A DNA stretch of 64,000 bases from the NCBI RefSeq assembly GCF_000564855.1, contig NZ_AYXG01000139.1, forward strand, positions 1 to 64,000. The letters are read 5' to 3'. The position numbers and the translations under genes were made by a program. Below are positions 40,801 to 63,104 of the stretch, one piece after another. The stretch comes from Actinokineospora spheciospongiae. GTDB taxonomy: Bacteria > Actinomycetota > Actinomycetes > Mycobacteriales > Pseudonocardiaceae. Numbering within the stretch: the first letter of the stretch is position 1; each line of letters starts with the position of its first letter. The notes under the pieces are model-generated. The model worked only from the letters and a program-made list of their open reading frames with translations. It was not told the DNA's origin and ran no database searches.

Positions 40801-43800
40801 GCACCGCCTCGACGTCGAGCACCCGCTGGTGCGGTTCGCCGTCGTCGGCGGGGAAGACCGTGCGCAGGACCTCGTGCCGCCGCACGACGTCGGCCACCGC
40901 CGCCCGCAGGGCGTCGTGGTCCAGCGGCCCGACCAGCCGCACGGCCATCGCCATGTTGTAGGTCGAACCGCTGTCCTCGAAGCGGTTGAGGAACCACAGC
41001 CTGCGCTGCGCGTGCGACAGCGGGAGCCGGGCGGGCCGCTCGGCGGGCCGCAGCGGCGGTCGCGCGCGGTCGGCGGGAGTGAGCCGGGCGGCGAGGCCCG
41101 CGGCCGTGGGGGCCTCGAACACCTCCCGGACGGCGAGCTCGGACCCCAGCACCGACCGGACGCGGCTGGTCAACCGGGTGGCCAGCAGCGAGTGCCCGCC
41201 CAGGTCGAAGAAGTCGTCGTCGACCCCCACCGCGGGCAGGCCGAGCACCTCGGCGAACAGCCCGCACAGGATCTCCTCCTGCGGGGTGCGCGGCGCGGCG
41301 CCCGCCGCCGCCGCGGCCACGTCCGGCGCGGGCAGCGCCCGCCGGTCCACCTTGCCGTTGACCGTGAGCGGCAGCGTGGGCAGGGCCACGAACGCCGAGG
41401 GCACCATGTACTCCGGCAGCACCTCGCCCAGGTGCGGGCCCAGCGCCGCGGTCAGCGCGCGGACGGCGTGCGACCGCTCCGGGTCGCTGGTCCGCCTCGC
41501 CTGCCCGGCGTCCTCGGCGGCCAGGTGGGTGCCGTCGAGGGCCCGGCCGCGCGCCTCGGCCGCGTCGACGAGCACCAGGTCCAGCGCGCCGTCCGCCTCC
41601 TGGTCCGGGGCCCGCCGGGCCGCGGGGGCGATCACGCAGGTGTAGCCGAGGTCTTCGACCGCCCGGTGCACGGCCTCCACCGTCGGCAGCGCGTCGGGGT
41701 CGCGGTCGGTGCCGCCGGTGAGCGCGGCCAGGGCGGTCCGCGGGTCGGTGTCGGCGTCCAGCGCCCGCAGGGCGGCCAGCTCCGGGGCGATCCTGGCGTT
41801 GGGCACCCCGGTGACCCGCAGCCGCGCCGGGCGCTCGGCGCGCAGGTGCGCCACCACCTCGGCGAGCCCGGTGACCTCCCGCCCCCAGCGCAGCCGGGGG
41901 GCGTCGGCGAGCGCGAGGACCCGGTCCGCGCCCTTGTGCAGCACCACGTCGTAGCGGTACCTGGTCAGCTCGTTGTCGTGGTGGCCGCGCTTGACGCGCA
42001 GGTCCACCGCGGTGATCCCGGGGTTCGCGCGCGCGGTGGCGGCGAAGTGGTCGGGGTCGACCAGCAGCTCCTCCTCCAGCAGCAGGCCGCGCCGCACGGC
42101 GGTGCGCACGGCCGCGGCGGTGCCCGCGCCCCCGCGGCGTAGCTGCACGGCGGTGCCCAGGCACCGGGCGAGGCGCAGGTCCCGCACGTCGCCGACGAAC
42201 ACCGCCCCGCCCGGCCGGACCAGCTCGACGGCGCGGGCCAGCACCCGGTCCAGGTAGTCGGCGGAGGGGAAGTACTGGACGACGGAGTTGATCACCACCG
42301 TGTCGAAGTGGTCGGTGGGCAGCCCGGTGGTGTCCTCGCCCGCCTGGCAGCGCAGCTCGACCCGGCCCGCCAGCTCCGGCCGGGTGGCCAGGTGCTCGCG
42401 CAGCCGGTCGACGGCCGAGGGGGAGAAGTCGGTGCCCCAGTACGACTCGCAGTCCCCGGCCAGCTCGGCGAGCAGCAGGCCGCTGCCGACGCCGATCTCC
42501 AGCACCCGCCGCGGTCGCAGCGAGCGGATGCGCTCGACGGTCGCCGCCTGCCACTCCCGCATGTCCGCCAACGGGATCGGCTGCCCGTCGTAGCTGCTGT
42601 TCCAGCCGGAGAAGTCGCTGCCGAAGCCGCCGCCGGGGGCGGCGAAGTAGGCGTCGGTGCCGTAGAGGGATTCGTAGATGCCGCGCCAGTCCTCGACCTG
42701 GTCGCGGCCCGCGCCGCCCTCCGCCGCGCCCGCCGCGGGCACCACGTAGGCCACCAGCCGCCGTTCCCCGGCCCGGTCCTCCCGGACCACCACCGCGGCC
42801 CGCCCCACCCCGGGGTGCGCGGTCAGCGCCGCCTCGACCTCGGCGAGCTCCACCCGGAAGCCGCGCAGCTTCACCTGGTCGTCGGCGCGGCCCGCGAACT
42901 CCAGCCCGCGCGGGGTCCACCGCGCCAGGTCGCCGGTGCGGTACATCCGCGTCCCCGCCGGCCCGAAGGGGTCGGCGACGAACCGCTCGGCGGTCAGCGC
43001 GGCCCGGGCGGCGTAGCCCCGCGCCAGCCCGGCGCCCGCCAGGTGCAGTTCGCCGACCACGCCCGGCGGCACCGGCCGCAGCCCCGCGTCCAGCACGTAG
43101 GCCAGGGTGCCCGCCATCGGCGTGCCGATCGGCACCGTGCGGCCGGGCGGGGAGCCGGGGTCCACCGCGTGGAAGGTCGCGAACGTGGTGGTCTCGGTCG
43201 GCCCGTAGACGTGCCGCAGCGCAGTGCCGGGGCAGGCCGCCGCGACCCGCTCGAACGCGGCGGGCGATACGTCCTCGCCGCCGGTCCACACCTGCCGCAG
43301 CGCGCCGAGGGTCGCCGGGCTCTCCTGCGCCAGCAGGTTGAACAGCGCGGTCGTGAAGAAGGCGCAGGTCACACCGCGCTCGGTGATCACCCGGTCCAGG
43401 TCGGCCACGCCCAGCTCCCCCGGCGGTGCCTGCACGACGCACCCGCCCGACAGCAGCGGCACCCACAGCTCGTAGGTGGAGGCGTCGAACGAGTGCGGGC
43501 TGTGCGCCAGCACCCGGTCCTGCTCGCCGCCGCGCCAGCACGGGTCGAACGCCAGCGACACCACGTTGGCGTGGGTGACCACGACGCCCTTGGGCACGCC
43601 GGTGGACCCCGAGGTGAACATGGCGTACGCGGCCCGGTCGGGCTCGACCGGGCGCCGGGGGTCGTGCTCGGGCAGGTCGCCGGGGACCGCGTCGGCCCGC
43701 AGCACCGCGAGCCCGTCGGCGGCGGCCCGGTCGGTGAAGGGGTGCTCGGCGCCCGCCGCGTCGGTCAGCAGGATGCCCGCGCCGGTGTCGGCGGCGATCA

Positions 43801-46800
43801 GCCCCATCCTGGCGCGCGGGTGGCGCGGGTCGAGCGGCACGTACGCCGCGCCCGCCTTGACCACGGCCAGCAGCGCGACCACCAGCTCGGCGGAGCGTTC
43901 CACCAGGACCAGCACCGGGCGGTCGTGGTCCGCCCCGTGCCGGATCAGCAGGTGCGCCAGGCGGTTGGCCCGGGTGTCCAGTTCGGCGTAGCCGAGCCGC
44001 ACGGCGCCCGCGTCCAGCGCGGTCGCGCCCGGGGTCCGCGCGACCTGGGCGGCGAACAGCTCGGCCAGGCCCGCGCCCGGCCGGGCCGGGGCGGGTGGGC
44101 GCACCGGGCCGCCGTCGCCGCGGGCGAGCACGGCCCGGCGGCCGTCGTCGTCGAGCAGGTCGAGCCTGCCCACCGGGCACGCCGGGTCGGCGGCGACGGC
44201 CGCCAGCAGGCCGAGCAGGTGCGCGGCCAGCCCGCGGGCGGTCGCCGGGTCGAACAGCTCGGTGGCGAACTCCAGCACGCCGTCCAGGCCGTCCGGGCGG
44301 CCGTCGGCGGTGCGCCGCTCGGTGAAGGCGAACAGCAGGTCGAACTTCGCCTCGGCCGGGGGCACCGGGACCGCGCCCAGCACCACGCCGGGCAGCCCTG
44401 CCTCGGCCCCGGTGTTGTTCTGCAACCCCACCATCACCTGGAACAGCGGGTTGCGGTCGACCGAGCGCCCCGGGTTCAGCTCCTCGACGAGCAGGTCGAA
44501 GGGCAGGTCCTGGTGGGCGTAGGCGGCCAGGTCGGTGTCGCGGACGCGGGCGAGCAGGTCGGTGAAGCCGGGGTCGCCGGAGGTGTCGGTGCGCAGCACC
44601 AGGGTGTTGACGAAGAAGCCGACGAGGTCGTCGAGCGCCGCGTCGGTGCGCCCGGCGACGGCCGTGCCCAGCGGCAGGTCGGTGCCCGCGCCCACCCTGG
44701 TCAGCAGCGCCGCGACCGCGGCGTGCAGCACCATGAACAGCGTCGCCCCGCCGTCGGCGGCCAGCGCGGCGAGCCGGGTGTGCAGCGCGGGCGGGACCGG
44801 CAGCGGGACCGCCCCGCCGCGGTAGCGGGCGACCGGGGGCCGCGGCCGGTCCAGGGGCAGGGCGAGCTGTTCCGGGGCGCCCGCCAGGGTGCTGCGCCAG
44901 AAGGCGAGCTGGCGGCCACCGGTGCTGTTCGGGTCGCCGGGGTCGCCGAGCACCGCGCGGTGCCAGAGGGTGTAGTCCGCGTACTGCACCGGCGGCGGCG
45001 CCCACCCGGGCGCCCGGTCGGCCAGCCGGGCCGCGTAGGCGGTGGCGAGGTCGTCGGCCAGCGGGCGCAGCGACCAGCCGTCGCCCGCGATGTGGTGCAG
45101 TACCAGCACCAGGACGTGGTCGTCCTCGGCGAGGGCGAGCAGCCGGACCCGCAGCGGCGGGTCGGTGCGCAGGTCGAACCCGGCGGTGGTGGTCGAGGCG
45201 ACGGCGGCGTCCAGCCCGGCGGCGTCCACGGCCACCACCGCGGCGTCCACCCGGCCCGCCCGCCCGGCGGGGGGCGGCAGCACCACCTGGTGGGGTTCGC
45301 CGTCGGACTCGGGGAAGACCGTGCGCAGGCTCTCGTGCCGGTCCACCACGTCCAGGCAGGCGGCCAGCAGCGCGTCGCGGTCCAGGGGACCGGTGAGCCG
45401 CAGCGCGAGCGGGATGTTGTAGGCCGACCCGGACCCCTGCAACCGGTCCAGGAACCACAGCCTGCGCTGCGCGAACGACAGCGGCAGCCGGTCCGGGCGC
45501 GCGGCGGGCCGCAGCGGCGGCCGGTCCGTGCCCGCGGCGGTGTCGACCCGCCCGATCAGCCCGGACACCGCGGGCGCCTCGAACAGCGCCCGCACCGGCA
45601 GGTCGACGCCGAAGGCCGCGCGGACGCGGCTGATGAGCCCGGTGGCCAGCAGCGAGTGCCCGCCCAGTTCGAAGAAGCTCTCGTCGACCCCCACCTCGGG
45701 CAGCCCGAGCACCTGGGCGAACAACCCGCACAGGACCTCCTCCCGCGCGGTGCGCGGGGCCCGGCCGCGACCGGTCGTGGCGACCGGGGCGGGCAGCGCC
45801 CGGCGGTCCACCTTCCCGTTCGGGGTCAGCGGCAGCTCGTCGAGCACGACCACCGCCGCCGGGACGAGGTGGTCGGGCAGCACCCCGGCCAGCGCACGGC
45901 GCAGGTCGGTGGGTTCGAGGCGGTGCCCGGGGGCGGCCACGGCGTAGGCGACGAGCCCGAGGTCGCCGGGGCGGTGCTCCCGGGCGACGACGACCGCCGC
46001 GCCGACGTCCGGCCGCGCGGTGAGCGCGGCGGCCACCTCGCCGGGCTCGACCCGGAAGCCGCGGACCTTCACCTGGTCGTCGGCGCGGCCGACGTAGTCG
46101 AGTTCGCCGTCCGCCCGCCAGCGCACCACGTCCCCGGTGCGGTACATGCGCTCCCCCGGCGGCCCGTACGGGCAGGCCACGAACCGCTGCGCGGTCGGGG
46201 AGGGCAGGTCCAGGTAGCCGCGCGCGAGGCCGGGACCCGCGACGTACAGCTCGCCCGCGACCCCGGCGGGCAGCGGGCGCAGGTGCTCGTCGAGCACGTG
46301 CAGGCGCAGGTCGGGCAGGCCCCGGCCGATCGGGCTGCCGGTCCGGTGCGCCCGCCGGTCCAGCCGCACCCCGGTGACGTGCACGGTCGTCTCGGTGATC
46401 CCGTACAGGTTGACCAGCGCCGGGCTGTCCGGGTGCCGCTCCCGCCAGCCCGCCAGCGACCCCGGGTCCAGCGCCTCGCCGCCGAAGGCGACGCGCCGCA
46501 CGGACAGCCGGTCGCCCAGCCCCGGGTCCTCGGCGTCGGCGCGGGCGAGCTGGGTGAACGCCGACGGTGTCTGGCTCAGCACGGTGACGCCGGATCGCAC
46601 CAGCAGCGCCAGGAACTCCTCCGGTGCCCGCGCCACGTCGGCAGGCACCACGACCAGGGTGGCGCCGTGCAGCAGCGCCCCCCAGGTCTCCCAGACCGCG
46701 AAGTCGAACGCGGGGGAGTGGAAGGCGCTCCACACGTCGTCCGCGGTGAAGTCGAACAGCTCGGCGGTGGCGGTGAACAGCCGCAGCACGTTGCCGTGCG

Positions 46801-49800
46801 GCACGACGACGCCCTTCGGGCGGCCGGTGGACCCCGAGGTGTGGATGACGTACGCGGCGGAGTCGGTCGTGGGGGCGAGCGGGCGCTCCTCGGGGGTCAG
46901 CTCGCCCGCGGGCGCGGCACCGAGGGCCCGGACCACCCCGGGGTCGTCCAGCAGGACCAGGGTGGCGTCCGGTTCCCGGGGGAGCGCCGCCGCGACGGCC
47001 CCGGTGGTCACCACCGCGGTGGGGTGCGCGTCGGCGAGGGTGGAGGCGATGCGCTCGGCGGGGTGCTCGGGGTCGAGGGGCAGGTAGGCGGCTCCCGCCT
47101 TGACCACCGCCACCGTCGCCACGACCTGCTCGATCGACCGCGGCAGCGCCAAGGCCACCGCCCGCTCCGGCCGGGCGCCCGCGGCGAGCAGCACCCTGGC
47201 CAACCGGTTGGCCAGGGCGTCCAGCTCGCCGTAGGTGAGCGCCCGGTCCCCGCAGACCACGGCCGTGGCCCCGGGGGTGCGGCGGGCGACCGCGGCGAAC
47301 GCCTCGGCCAGCGTGCCGGTCGGCGGCTCGACCCGGGTGGGGGCGCCCCACTCCAGAAGCTGTCGCCGCTCCGCCCCGTCGAGCAGGTCCACCGCGCTCA
47401 GCCGCTGGTCCGGGTCGGCGACCACCGCCGCGAGCACCCGCACCAGCCGCTCGGCGATCCGCTCGGCCCCCGCCCGGTCGAACAGGTCGGTGCTGTACTC
47501 CAGGGACCCGTGGACGCCGTGCGGGGTGCCCTGCGCGCCGCGCCGCTCGGTCAGCTCCACGGACAGGTCGAACATGGTCGTAGGCAGCCCGAGGGGCAGC
47601 CCCTCGACCGCCAGGCCGGGCAGTCGCGGCGGGGGCGGGGCGGGGTTGTTGTGCAGGACCAGCGCCACCTGGAACAGCGGGTGCCGCGCGGTGGACCGGG
47701 CCGGGTTGAGCTCGTGGACCAGCCGCTCGAACGGCAGGTCCCGGTTGGCGAACGCGGCGAGGTCGGCCGCGCGGACCCGACCGAGCAGCTCGCGCGCGGT
47801 CGGGTCGCCCGAGGTGTCCGTGCGCAGCACCAGGGTGTTGACGAACAGGCCGACCAGGTCGTCGAGCGCCTCGTCGGTGCGGTTGCCGACCGGGGTGCCG
47901 ATGGGGATGTCCCGGCCCGCCCCCAACCGCGACAGCAGCAGGGCCAGTCCCGCCTGCACGACCATGAACAGCGTGGTGCGGCTCTCCCTGGCCAGGGCGC
48001 GCAGGCCGCGGTGCAGGTCCGGCGGGATCTCCAGGGGCACGCGGTCGCCGCGGTGGCTCGCGCGGGCGGGGCGCGGTCGCTGCGCCGGGAGGGTCAGCTC
48101 GGCGGGCAGGTCGGCCAGCGCGGTCCGCCAGAAGTCGAGCTGCCGCGCCAGTGCGCTGTCCGGGTCGGCGCCGTCGCCGAGCAGTTCGCGCTGCCACAGC
48201 GCGGCATCCGGGTACTGCAGCGGCAGCGGTTCCCACTCGGGGGCGCGACCGGCGCGGCGGGCGGCGTAGGCCCGCGACAGGTCGCGCGACAGCGGCGCGA
48301 ACGACCAGCCGTCGCCCGCGATGTGGTGCAGGACGAGCAGCAGGACGTGCTCGCCCGTTCCCCCCACCTCGTACAGCGCCGCGCGCAGCGGGGGATCGGT
48401 GGTGAGGTCGAAGGGCCGGGCCGCCGCCGCGGCAGGCCCGGCGGCCCGCTCGGCCTCCGGCAGCGCCGCGACGGGCAGCGCGACGGCGGTCGCCGGGCGC
48501 ACGTCCTGGTGGGGTTCGCCGTCGACCTCGGGGAAGACCGTGCGCAGGCTCTCGTGCCGCTCCACCACGTCGCCGAGCGCCGCGGTCAGGGCGGCGCGGT
48601 CGAGGTCGCCGGTGAGGCGCAGCGCGATGGGCAGGTGGTAGGCGGACCCGGTGTCCTCGAAGCGGTTGAGGAACCACAGCCGCCGCTGGGCGTGCGAGAG
48701 CGGGGTGCGCTCCGGGCGGTCCACCGGTCGCGGCGCGGGCCGGACGGCGGCGCCGGGGTCGAGCACGGCGTCGAGGCGGGTGCCCGTGCCCGCCTCGAAC
48801 AGCGCGCGCACGGGCAGCTCCACCCCGAGCACCGACCTGATCCGGCTCACCAGCCGGGTGGCCAGCACGGAATCGCCGCCCAGGGCGAAGAAGTCGTCGT
48901 CGGCGCCGACCGCGGGCAGCTCCAGCACGTCGGCGAACAGCTCGCAGAGGATTTCCTGCCGCGGTGTGCGCGCGGGCGCGCCCCGGCCCGGGGCGGCGGG
49001 GCGGGTGGGCACCCGGTCCGGTTCGGTGACCCCGGGGAGCACCGGGCCCGCGGTGTGCCCGGGCGGGTGGTCCAGGTCCGCGGCCAGTGACCGGAGCGTG
49101 CGCACCACCGCGTCCAGCGCGCGCCGCGCGGTCTCGGCGTCGACCACGTCGGTGCGGTGGGACAGGCGCAACAGCAGCCGGTCGCCGGGTGCCACCGTGA
49201 GCGAGAGCGGGTAGTGGTTGGCGTCCCAGGCGCCCACGGCCGTGACCCGCAGCCCCGGCGGCGCGGCCACCACGGCGTCGGCGGTCCGCCCGCGGGCCAG
49301 GTGGTTGCGGAACAGCAGCACGGTGTCGAACAGCTCGGCGCCGACCCCGGCCAGCCGCCGCAGCTCGCCCAGGCCCACGTGCTGGTGCGGCAGCAGCGCG
49401 GCCCGCCGGTCCTGCGCGGCGGCCAGTTGCTCGCCGAACGGCCGCCCCGCGTCGAGGCTGACCCGCACCGGCACCGTGTTGACGAGCAGCCCCACCAGCG
49501 TCTCGACGTCGGGGATCGTGGGTGGGCGGATGGCGGCGGTGGTGCCGAAGACGACGTCCTGCCGCCCGGTCAGCCCGCTGAGCACCACCGCCCACGCCCC
49601 CGCCACCACGGTGTTGAGCGTCAGGCCCCGGCCGCGGGCGGCGGTGTGCAGGCGCGCGGTCTGCTCGGCGGTCAACTCGGCGTCCAGGTCCCGAGGCGGG
49701 GCGGGCGCCCCGCCGCGGGCGGCGCCGGGGGCGACGAGGGTGGGTCCGCTCAGCCCGGCCAGGTGGGTCCGCCACTCCCGGCGGGCGGCGTCGTGGTCCT

Positions 49801-50361
49801 GCCTGGCCAGCCACCGCGGGTAGGCCCGGTGGTCGGCGGCGGGCGGCAGGGTGACCGCCGGGTCGCCCTCCCGGGCGTAGAGCGCCCACAGGTCGTCCAC
49901 CAGCACCGGCACGGACCAGCCGTCGAGCAGCACGTGGTGGTTGGTGATCAGCAGCCGGTGCCGGTCGGCGGCCAGCCGGACCAGGGTGAACCGGATCAGC
50001 GGGGGGCGGTGCGGGGTGAACCCCGCGGTCCGGTCCTCGGCGCCGACCCGGTCCAGCCCGGTCGCGCGCTCCGGCTCGCCGAGGGCGGACAGGTCGTGCT
50101 CGCGCCAGGCCAGGGGCACCTCGGCCAGCACGACCTGGACCGGTTCGTCGACCCCGTCCTGGACGATCGCCGAGCGCAGCACCGCGTGCCGGGCCAGCAG
50201 CGCCCCGGCGGCCCGGCGCAGCGCGGCCGGGTCCAGCGGCCCGTCGACCTCCAGCGCGAGCTGCATGGTGTAGACGTCGGCCGCCCCGTCGTGGGCGGCG
50301 TGGAACAGCAGTCCCTCCTGCAACGGCGTGACGGGGAGGACGTCCTCGATCTCGGCCCTGG

Positions 50362-50365
<4 letters not shown>
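33140..50365 (-). CDS. NRPS-3: five-module synthetase with an A-less first module and an N-methyltransferase
   Basis: 5741 residues. Domain order: C-T, C-A-T, C-A(MT)-T, C-A-T, C-A-T-E. The first module has no adenylation domain. All five C domains keep HHxxxDG and all T serines are present. The ending epimerase has an altered core (HHLAVDA). I chose GTG 50365: it overlaps the NRPS-2 stop as GTGA and has GGGAGG 7 nt upstream. An ATG five codons earlier is possible. Frame beyond that is shadow. The C-terminal tail [19 protein letters not shown] is an acidic helix likely to dock on the NRPS-4 N-terminus ([16 protein letters not shown]). It adds residues between the NRPS-2 Gly and the first NRPS-4 residue. 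Confidence 0.93.
37850..41034 (-). other. NRPS-3 module 4: C-A-T, predicted Ser
   Basis: C HHIACDG near 40620. The A domain (38150-39650) pocket D-V-W-H-L-S-L-V-D-K is the standard serine code. T GGHS near 38010-38030. This is the clearest hydroxyl-bearing residue that a terminal thioesterase could use for ring closure. Confidence 0.87.
41035..45494 (-). other. NRPS-3 module 3: C-A(MT)-T, N-methyl Val/Ile-like
   Basis: C HHIAGDG near 45071-45095. The A domain pocket D-A-Y-F-W-G-V-T-F-K belongs to the branched aliphatic group (Val, Ile or allo-Ile). A methyltransferase of about 400 residues (about 41450-42700) is inserted between A8 and A10. Its SAM-binding motif [11 protein letters not shown] is near 42476-42515. 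The A domain resumes at [10 protein letters not shown] and NGKVDRR near 41350. The residue should be N-methylated. Confidence 0.87.
45495..48714 (-). other. NRPS-3 module 2: C-A-T, Thr-like
   Basis: C HHIAGDG near 48310-48330. The A domain (45790-47320) pocket D-F-W-S-A-G-L-V-H-K is close to the threonine code D-F-W-N-V-G-M-V-H-K found in module 5. It differs at three positions, so Thr or a beta-hydroxy relative is likely. T GGHS near 45650. Confidence 0.82.
48715..50365 (-). other. NRPS-3 module 1: C-T lacking an A domain
   Basis: The C domain (about 49090-50365) starts [17 protein letters not shown] and has HHVLLDG, the D-L-type signature. It is followed by only about 40 Pro-rich residues (48960-49090) and then a T domain ([14 protein letters not shown] near 48870). 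No A3-A10 motif lies between. The T Ser is present, so the module looks functional if loaded by an A domain in trans. Confidence 0.88.
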
Positions 50366-59933
<9,568 letters not shown>

Positions 59934-59934
<1 letters not shown>

Positions 59935-62900
59935 TACGACCCCTTTGGCCCCGTGTCGAAGGTGCTCTCGAACTGCTGGATCTGGTGCTGGCTCAGCGCG
60001 ACCAGCGGGAAGTCGGACGGGGTGCGGCCCGCTGTGCCGGTGCCCGCGGCGAACCGGACCAGGCCGCGCAGGGCGGTGGACCACGCCTCGGCCAGCTCCC
60101 GCACGTCCGCCTCGCCGAGCAGGTCCCCCGGCCACGACCAGGTGGCGGTGAGCACCGGCCCGCCGGGGTGGTCGACGGTGACCGCGGTGACCTCCAGCGC
60201 GTGCGCCACCGGCAGCCCGGGGTCACTGCCCGCCACGCCGGGGTCGGACCCCACCAGCTCCCAGGGCGTGCCCGGGGCGCCCGCCCGGAACCGGCCGAGG
60301 TAGTTGAAGGCGATCTGCGGGGCGGGCAGCGCCGCGAGGGTCGCGCGGGTGTCCTGGCGCAGGTGGCGCAGCAGGCCGAAGCCGATCCCCTTGTCCGGCA
60401 CCGCCCGCAGTTGCTCCTTGACCCGGCGCAGCGCCGCGCCCAGCGCGGCCGAACCGGCGCCGGTCTCGGACCGGGTCACCGTCCCCGGGTCGAGGCGGAC
60501 CGGGTGGACGGTGGTGAACCAGCCCACGGTGCGGCTGAGGTCGACGGGCGCGAGGCCGTCGTGCCTGCCGTGGCCCTCCAGGTCGACCAGCACGCCCTCG
60601 CCCGCCTGCCCGCGCCGGTCGCGCCGGTGCCGCACCGCCAGGGCCAGCGCGGTCAGCAGCACGTCGTTCACCTCGCCGTCCACCGACGCGGTGACGCGGG
60701 TGAGCAGGTCCCGGGTGTCCGCACCGGACAGCGAGACGGTCACCTCCCGGCTGCTGCCCGCCGTGTCCCGCGCCGGGTCCAGTGCCCGGTCGCCGAGGAG
60801 CGGGTCGTGCCCGGAGAGCAGGCGCACCCACGTCGGCAGTTCCGCCGCGCGGCGCTCGTGCGCCGCTTCGGCGAGCAGGACGCGCGCCCAGCCGCGCAGG
60901 GAGGTGCCCACCGGCGCCAGCCGGGCCCGCTGTCCCGCCGCGATCGACGCCCACGCCGCGGCCAGGTCGCCCAGGACGATCCGCCAGGACACCCCGTCGA
61001 CGACGAGGTGGTGCAGCACCAGCAGGACCTGCCCCGGTCGCTCGGGTCCCGCGTCGAACCACCGGACCCGGACCACCCGCCCCGACCCGGGTTCCAGCTC
61101 CGCGCGGGCCTGTTCACCGCGCGCCGCGATCACCGCCCGCACCTGGTCGGCGTCGAGGCCCGACGTGTCCACCCGCTCGACGCAGTCCGCCGCGCGGGCA
61201 CCGCCCGGCCGGTCGACGACCAGGTGCCAGGTGCCGTCCGCCTCGACCAACCGCGCCCGCAGCGCGTCGTGCCGGTCGATCACGGCCTGCACGGTGGCGG
61301 TGAGCGCGGCCTCGGTCAGTCCGGCGGGCGCCCAGGCCACCATGCTCTGGTTGAACCCGGTGACCGGGCCGCCGCGCTCGCGCAGCCAGTGCCCGATGGG
61401 GGTGAGCGGCACCTCGCCGGTGGCCGCGCCGTCCGCCTCGACCGGCGCGTCCGCCACCGGCACCGCGACGGCGGCCAGCGCCGCCACCGTCTGGTCCCGG
61501 AACACGTCCGCCGGGGTGATCAGCAGCCCGGCCGCGCGCGCCCTGGCGGTGAGCTGGATCGAGGCGATGCTGTCGCCGCCCAGCTCGAAGAAGCCGTCAT
61601 GCGGGTCGACCGAGTCCAGGCCCAGCACCTCGGCGAACAGCCCGGCCAGCACCCGCTCGCGCGGGCCGCGCGGCAGGCGGGCGACCTCCGGCGCGTGCCG
61701 GACCTGCTCCGCCACGACCACGGGCGACCGGTGCGCACCGATACCCGGGAGGTCCACCTGGGACACGCGTAGACCGGGGTCTTCCGCCATGGCGGCGACG
61801 ACCCGTTCCAGCCACCCGGTGAGCCGCCGCGCGGTGGTGCGGTCGAACAGGTCGGCGTTGTACTCCAGCTCGGCGACGATGCCCGCGGGCGCCGCCCCCG
61901 GACCGCGCCGCTCGGCGAACGCGAGCGACAGGTCGAACTTGGCCGCCGCCAACGGCGTGGGGTGCGCGGTGGCGCGCAGGCCGGGCAGGTCGAGCACCGG
62001 CGGGTCGGCGGAGTCCTGCCGGACGAGCGCCACCTGGAACAGCGGGTGCCTGCCCAGCACCCGGGCGGGCCGCAACTCGTCCACCAGCCGCTCGAACGGC
62101 AGGTCCTGGTGGGCGTGCGCGGCCAGGTCCACCTCCCGCACGCGCCCCAGCAGTTCCCGCAGCGCCGGGTCGCCGGAGGTGTCGGTGCGCAGCACGAGGG
62201 TGTTGACGAACAACCCGACCAGCCGGTGCGCCGCCGCGTCGGTGCGCCCGGCGACCGGCGTCCCGACGGGGATGTCCACACCGGCGCCCACCCGGGTCAG
62301 CAGGACCGCGAGCGCGGCCCGCAGCACCATGAACAGCGTCGTCCTGGTGTCCCTGGCGAGGTCGTCGAGGCGGTGGTGCGCCGCGGCGGGGACCGTGAAC
62401 GCCACCCGGCCCGCCCGGCCGGTGGCCACCGCGGGCCGCGGCCGGTCGCGGGGCAGGGCCAGCTCGTCGGGCAGCCCGGCCAGCGCCGCCGACCAGTACC
62501 GCAGTTGCGCCGAGATCCGGCTGTGCCCGTCGTCGGCGGAACCCAGCAGTTCCCGTTGCCACAGCGTGTGGTCGGCGTACTGCGCCGCGAGCGCGGGCCA
62601 GCCCGGGGCGCGCCCGGCGAGCCGGGCGGTGTAGGCCTCGGCCAGTTCGTCGAGCAGCGGGCGCACGGAGTGCCCGTCGCAGGCGATGTGGTGCAGCACC
62701 AGCAGCAGCAGGTGCTCCCGGTCGCCCAGCGCGAACAGCACCGGGCGCAGCGGCGGCTCGGCGGCGAGGTCGAACCCGCGCCCCAGCTCCCGGGCCACCA
62801 GCGCGGGCAGGCCCGCCCCGCCCGCACCCGGCGCGGCGCTGTCCGGCGCGGTGCTGTCCAGCACGACCAGGTCGGGCACCTCGGCCGGGTCCAGCACGTG

Positions 62901-63104
62901 CTGGCGCGGCACGCCGTCGGTGTCGGGGAAGGTGGTGCGCAGGATTTCGTGCCTGCCCACCAGGTCCCGCAGGGCGGCGGTGAGCGCCGCGACGTCCAGT
63001 GGGCCGGACAGCCGGGTGGCCAGCGGCACCAGGTAGGCGTCGTCCGCACCGCCCAGCCGGTCGAGGAACCACAGCCTGCGCTGGGCGAACGACAGCGGCA
63101 CCCG
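59934..63104 (-). other. NRPS-1 last module: C-T-E lacking an A domain
   Basis: The L-L-type C domain (about 61780-63104, HHIACDG near 62675-62698) is followed by a linker of about 40 residues (61650-61770). Next come a T domain ([13 protein letters not shown] near 61566-61582) and an E domain (59950-61420, HHLVVDG near 60991-61015). No adenylation motif is present. The residue must arrive on the T domain by another route and would be passed on as a D-amino acid. Confidence 0.88.
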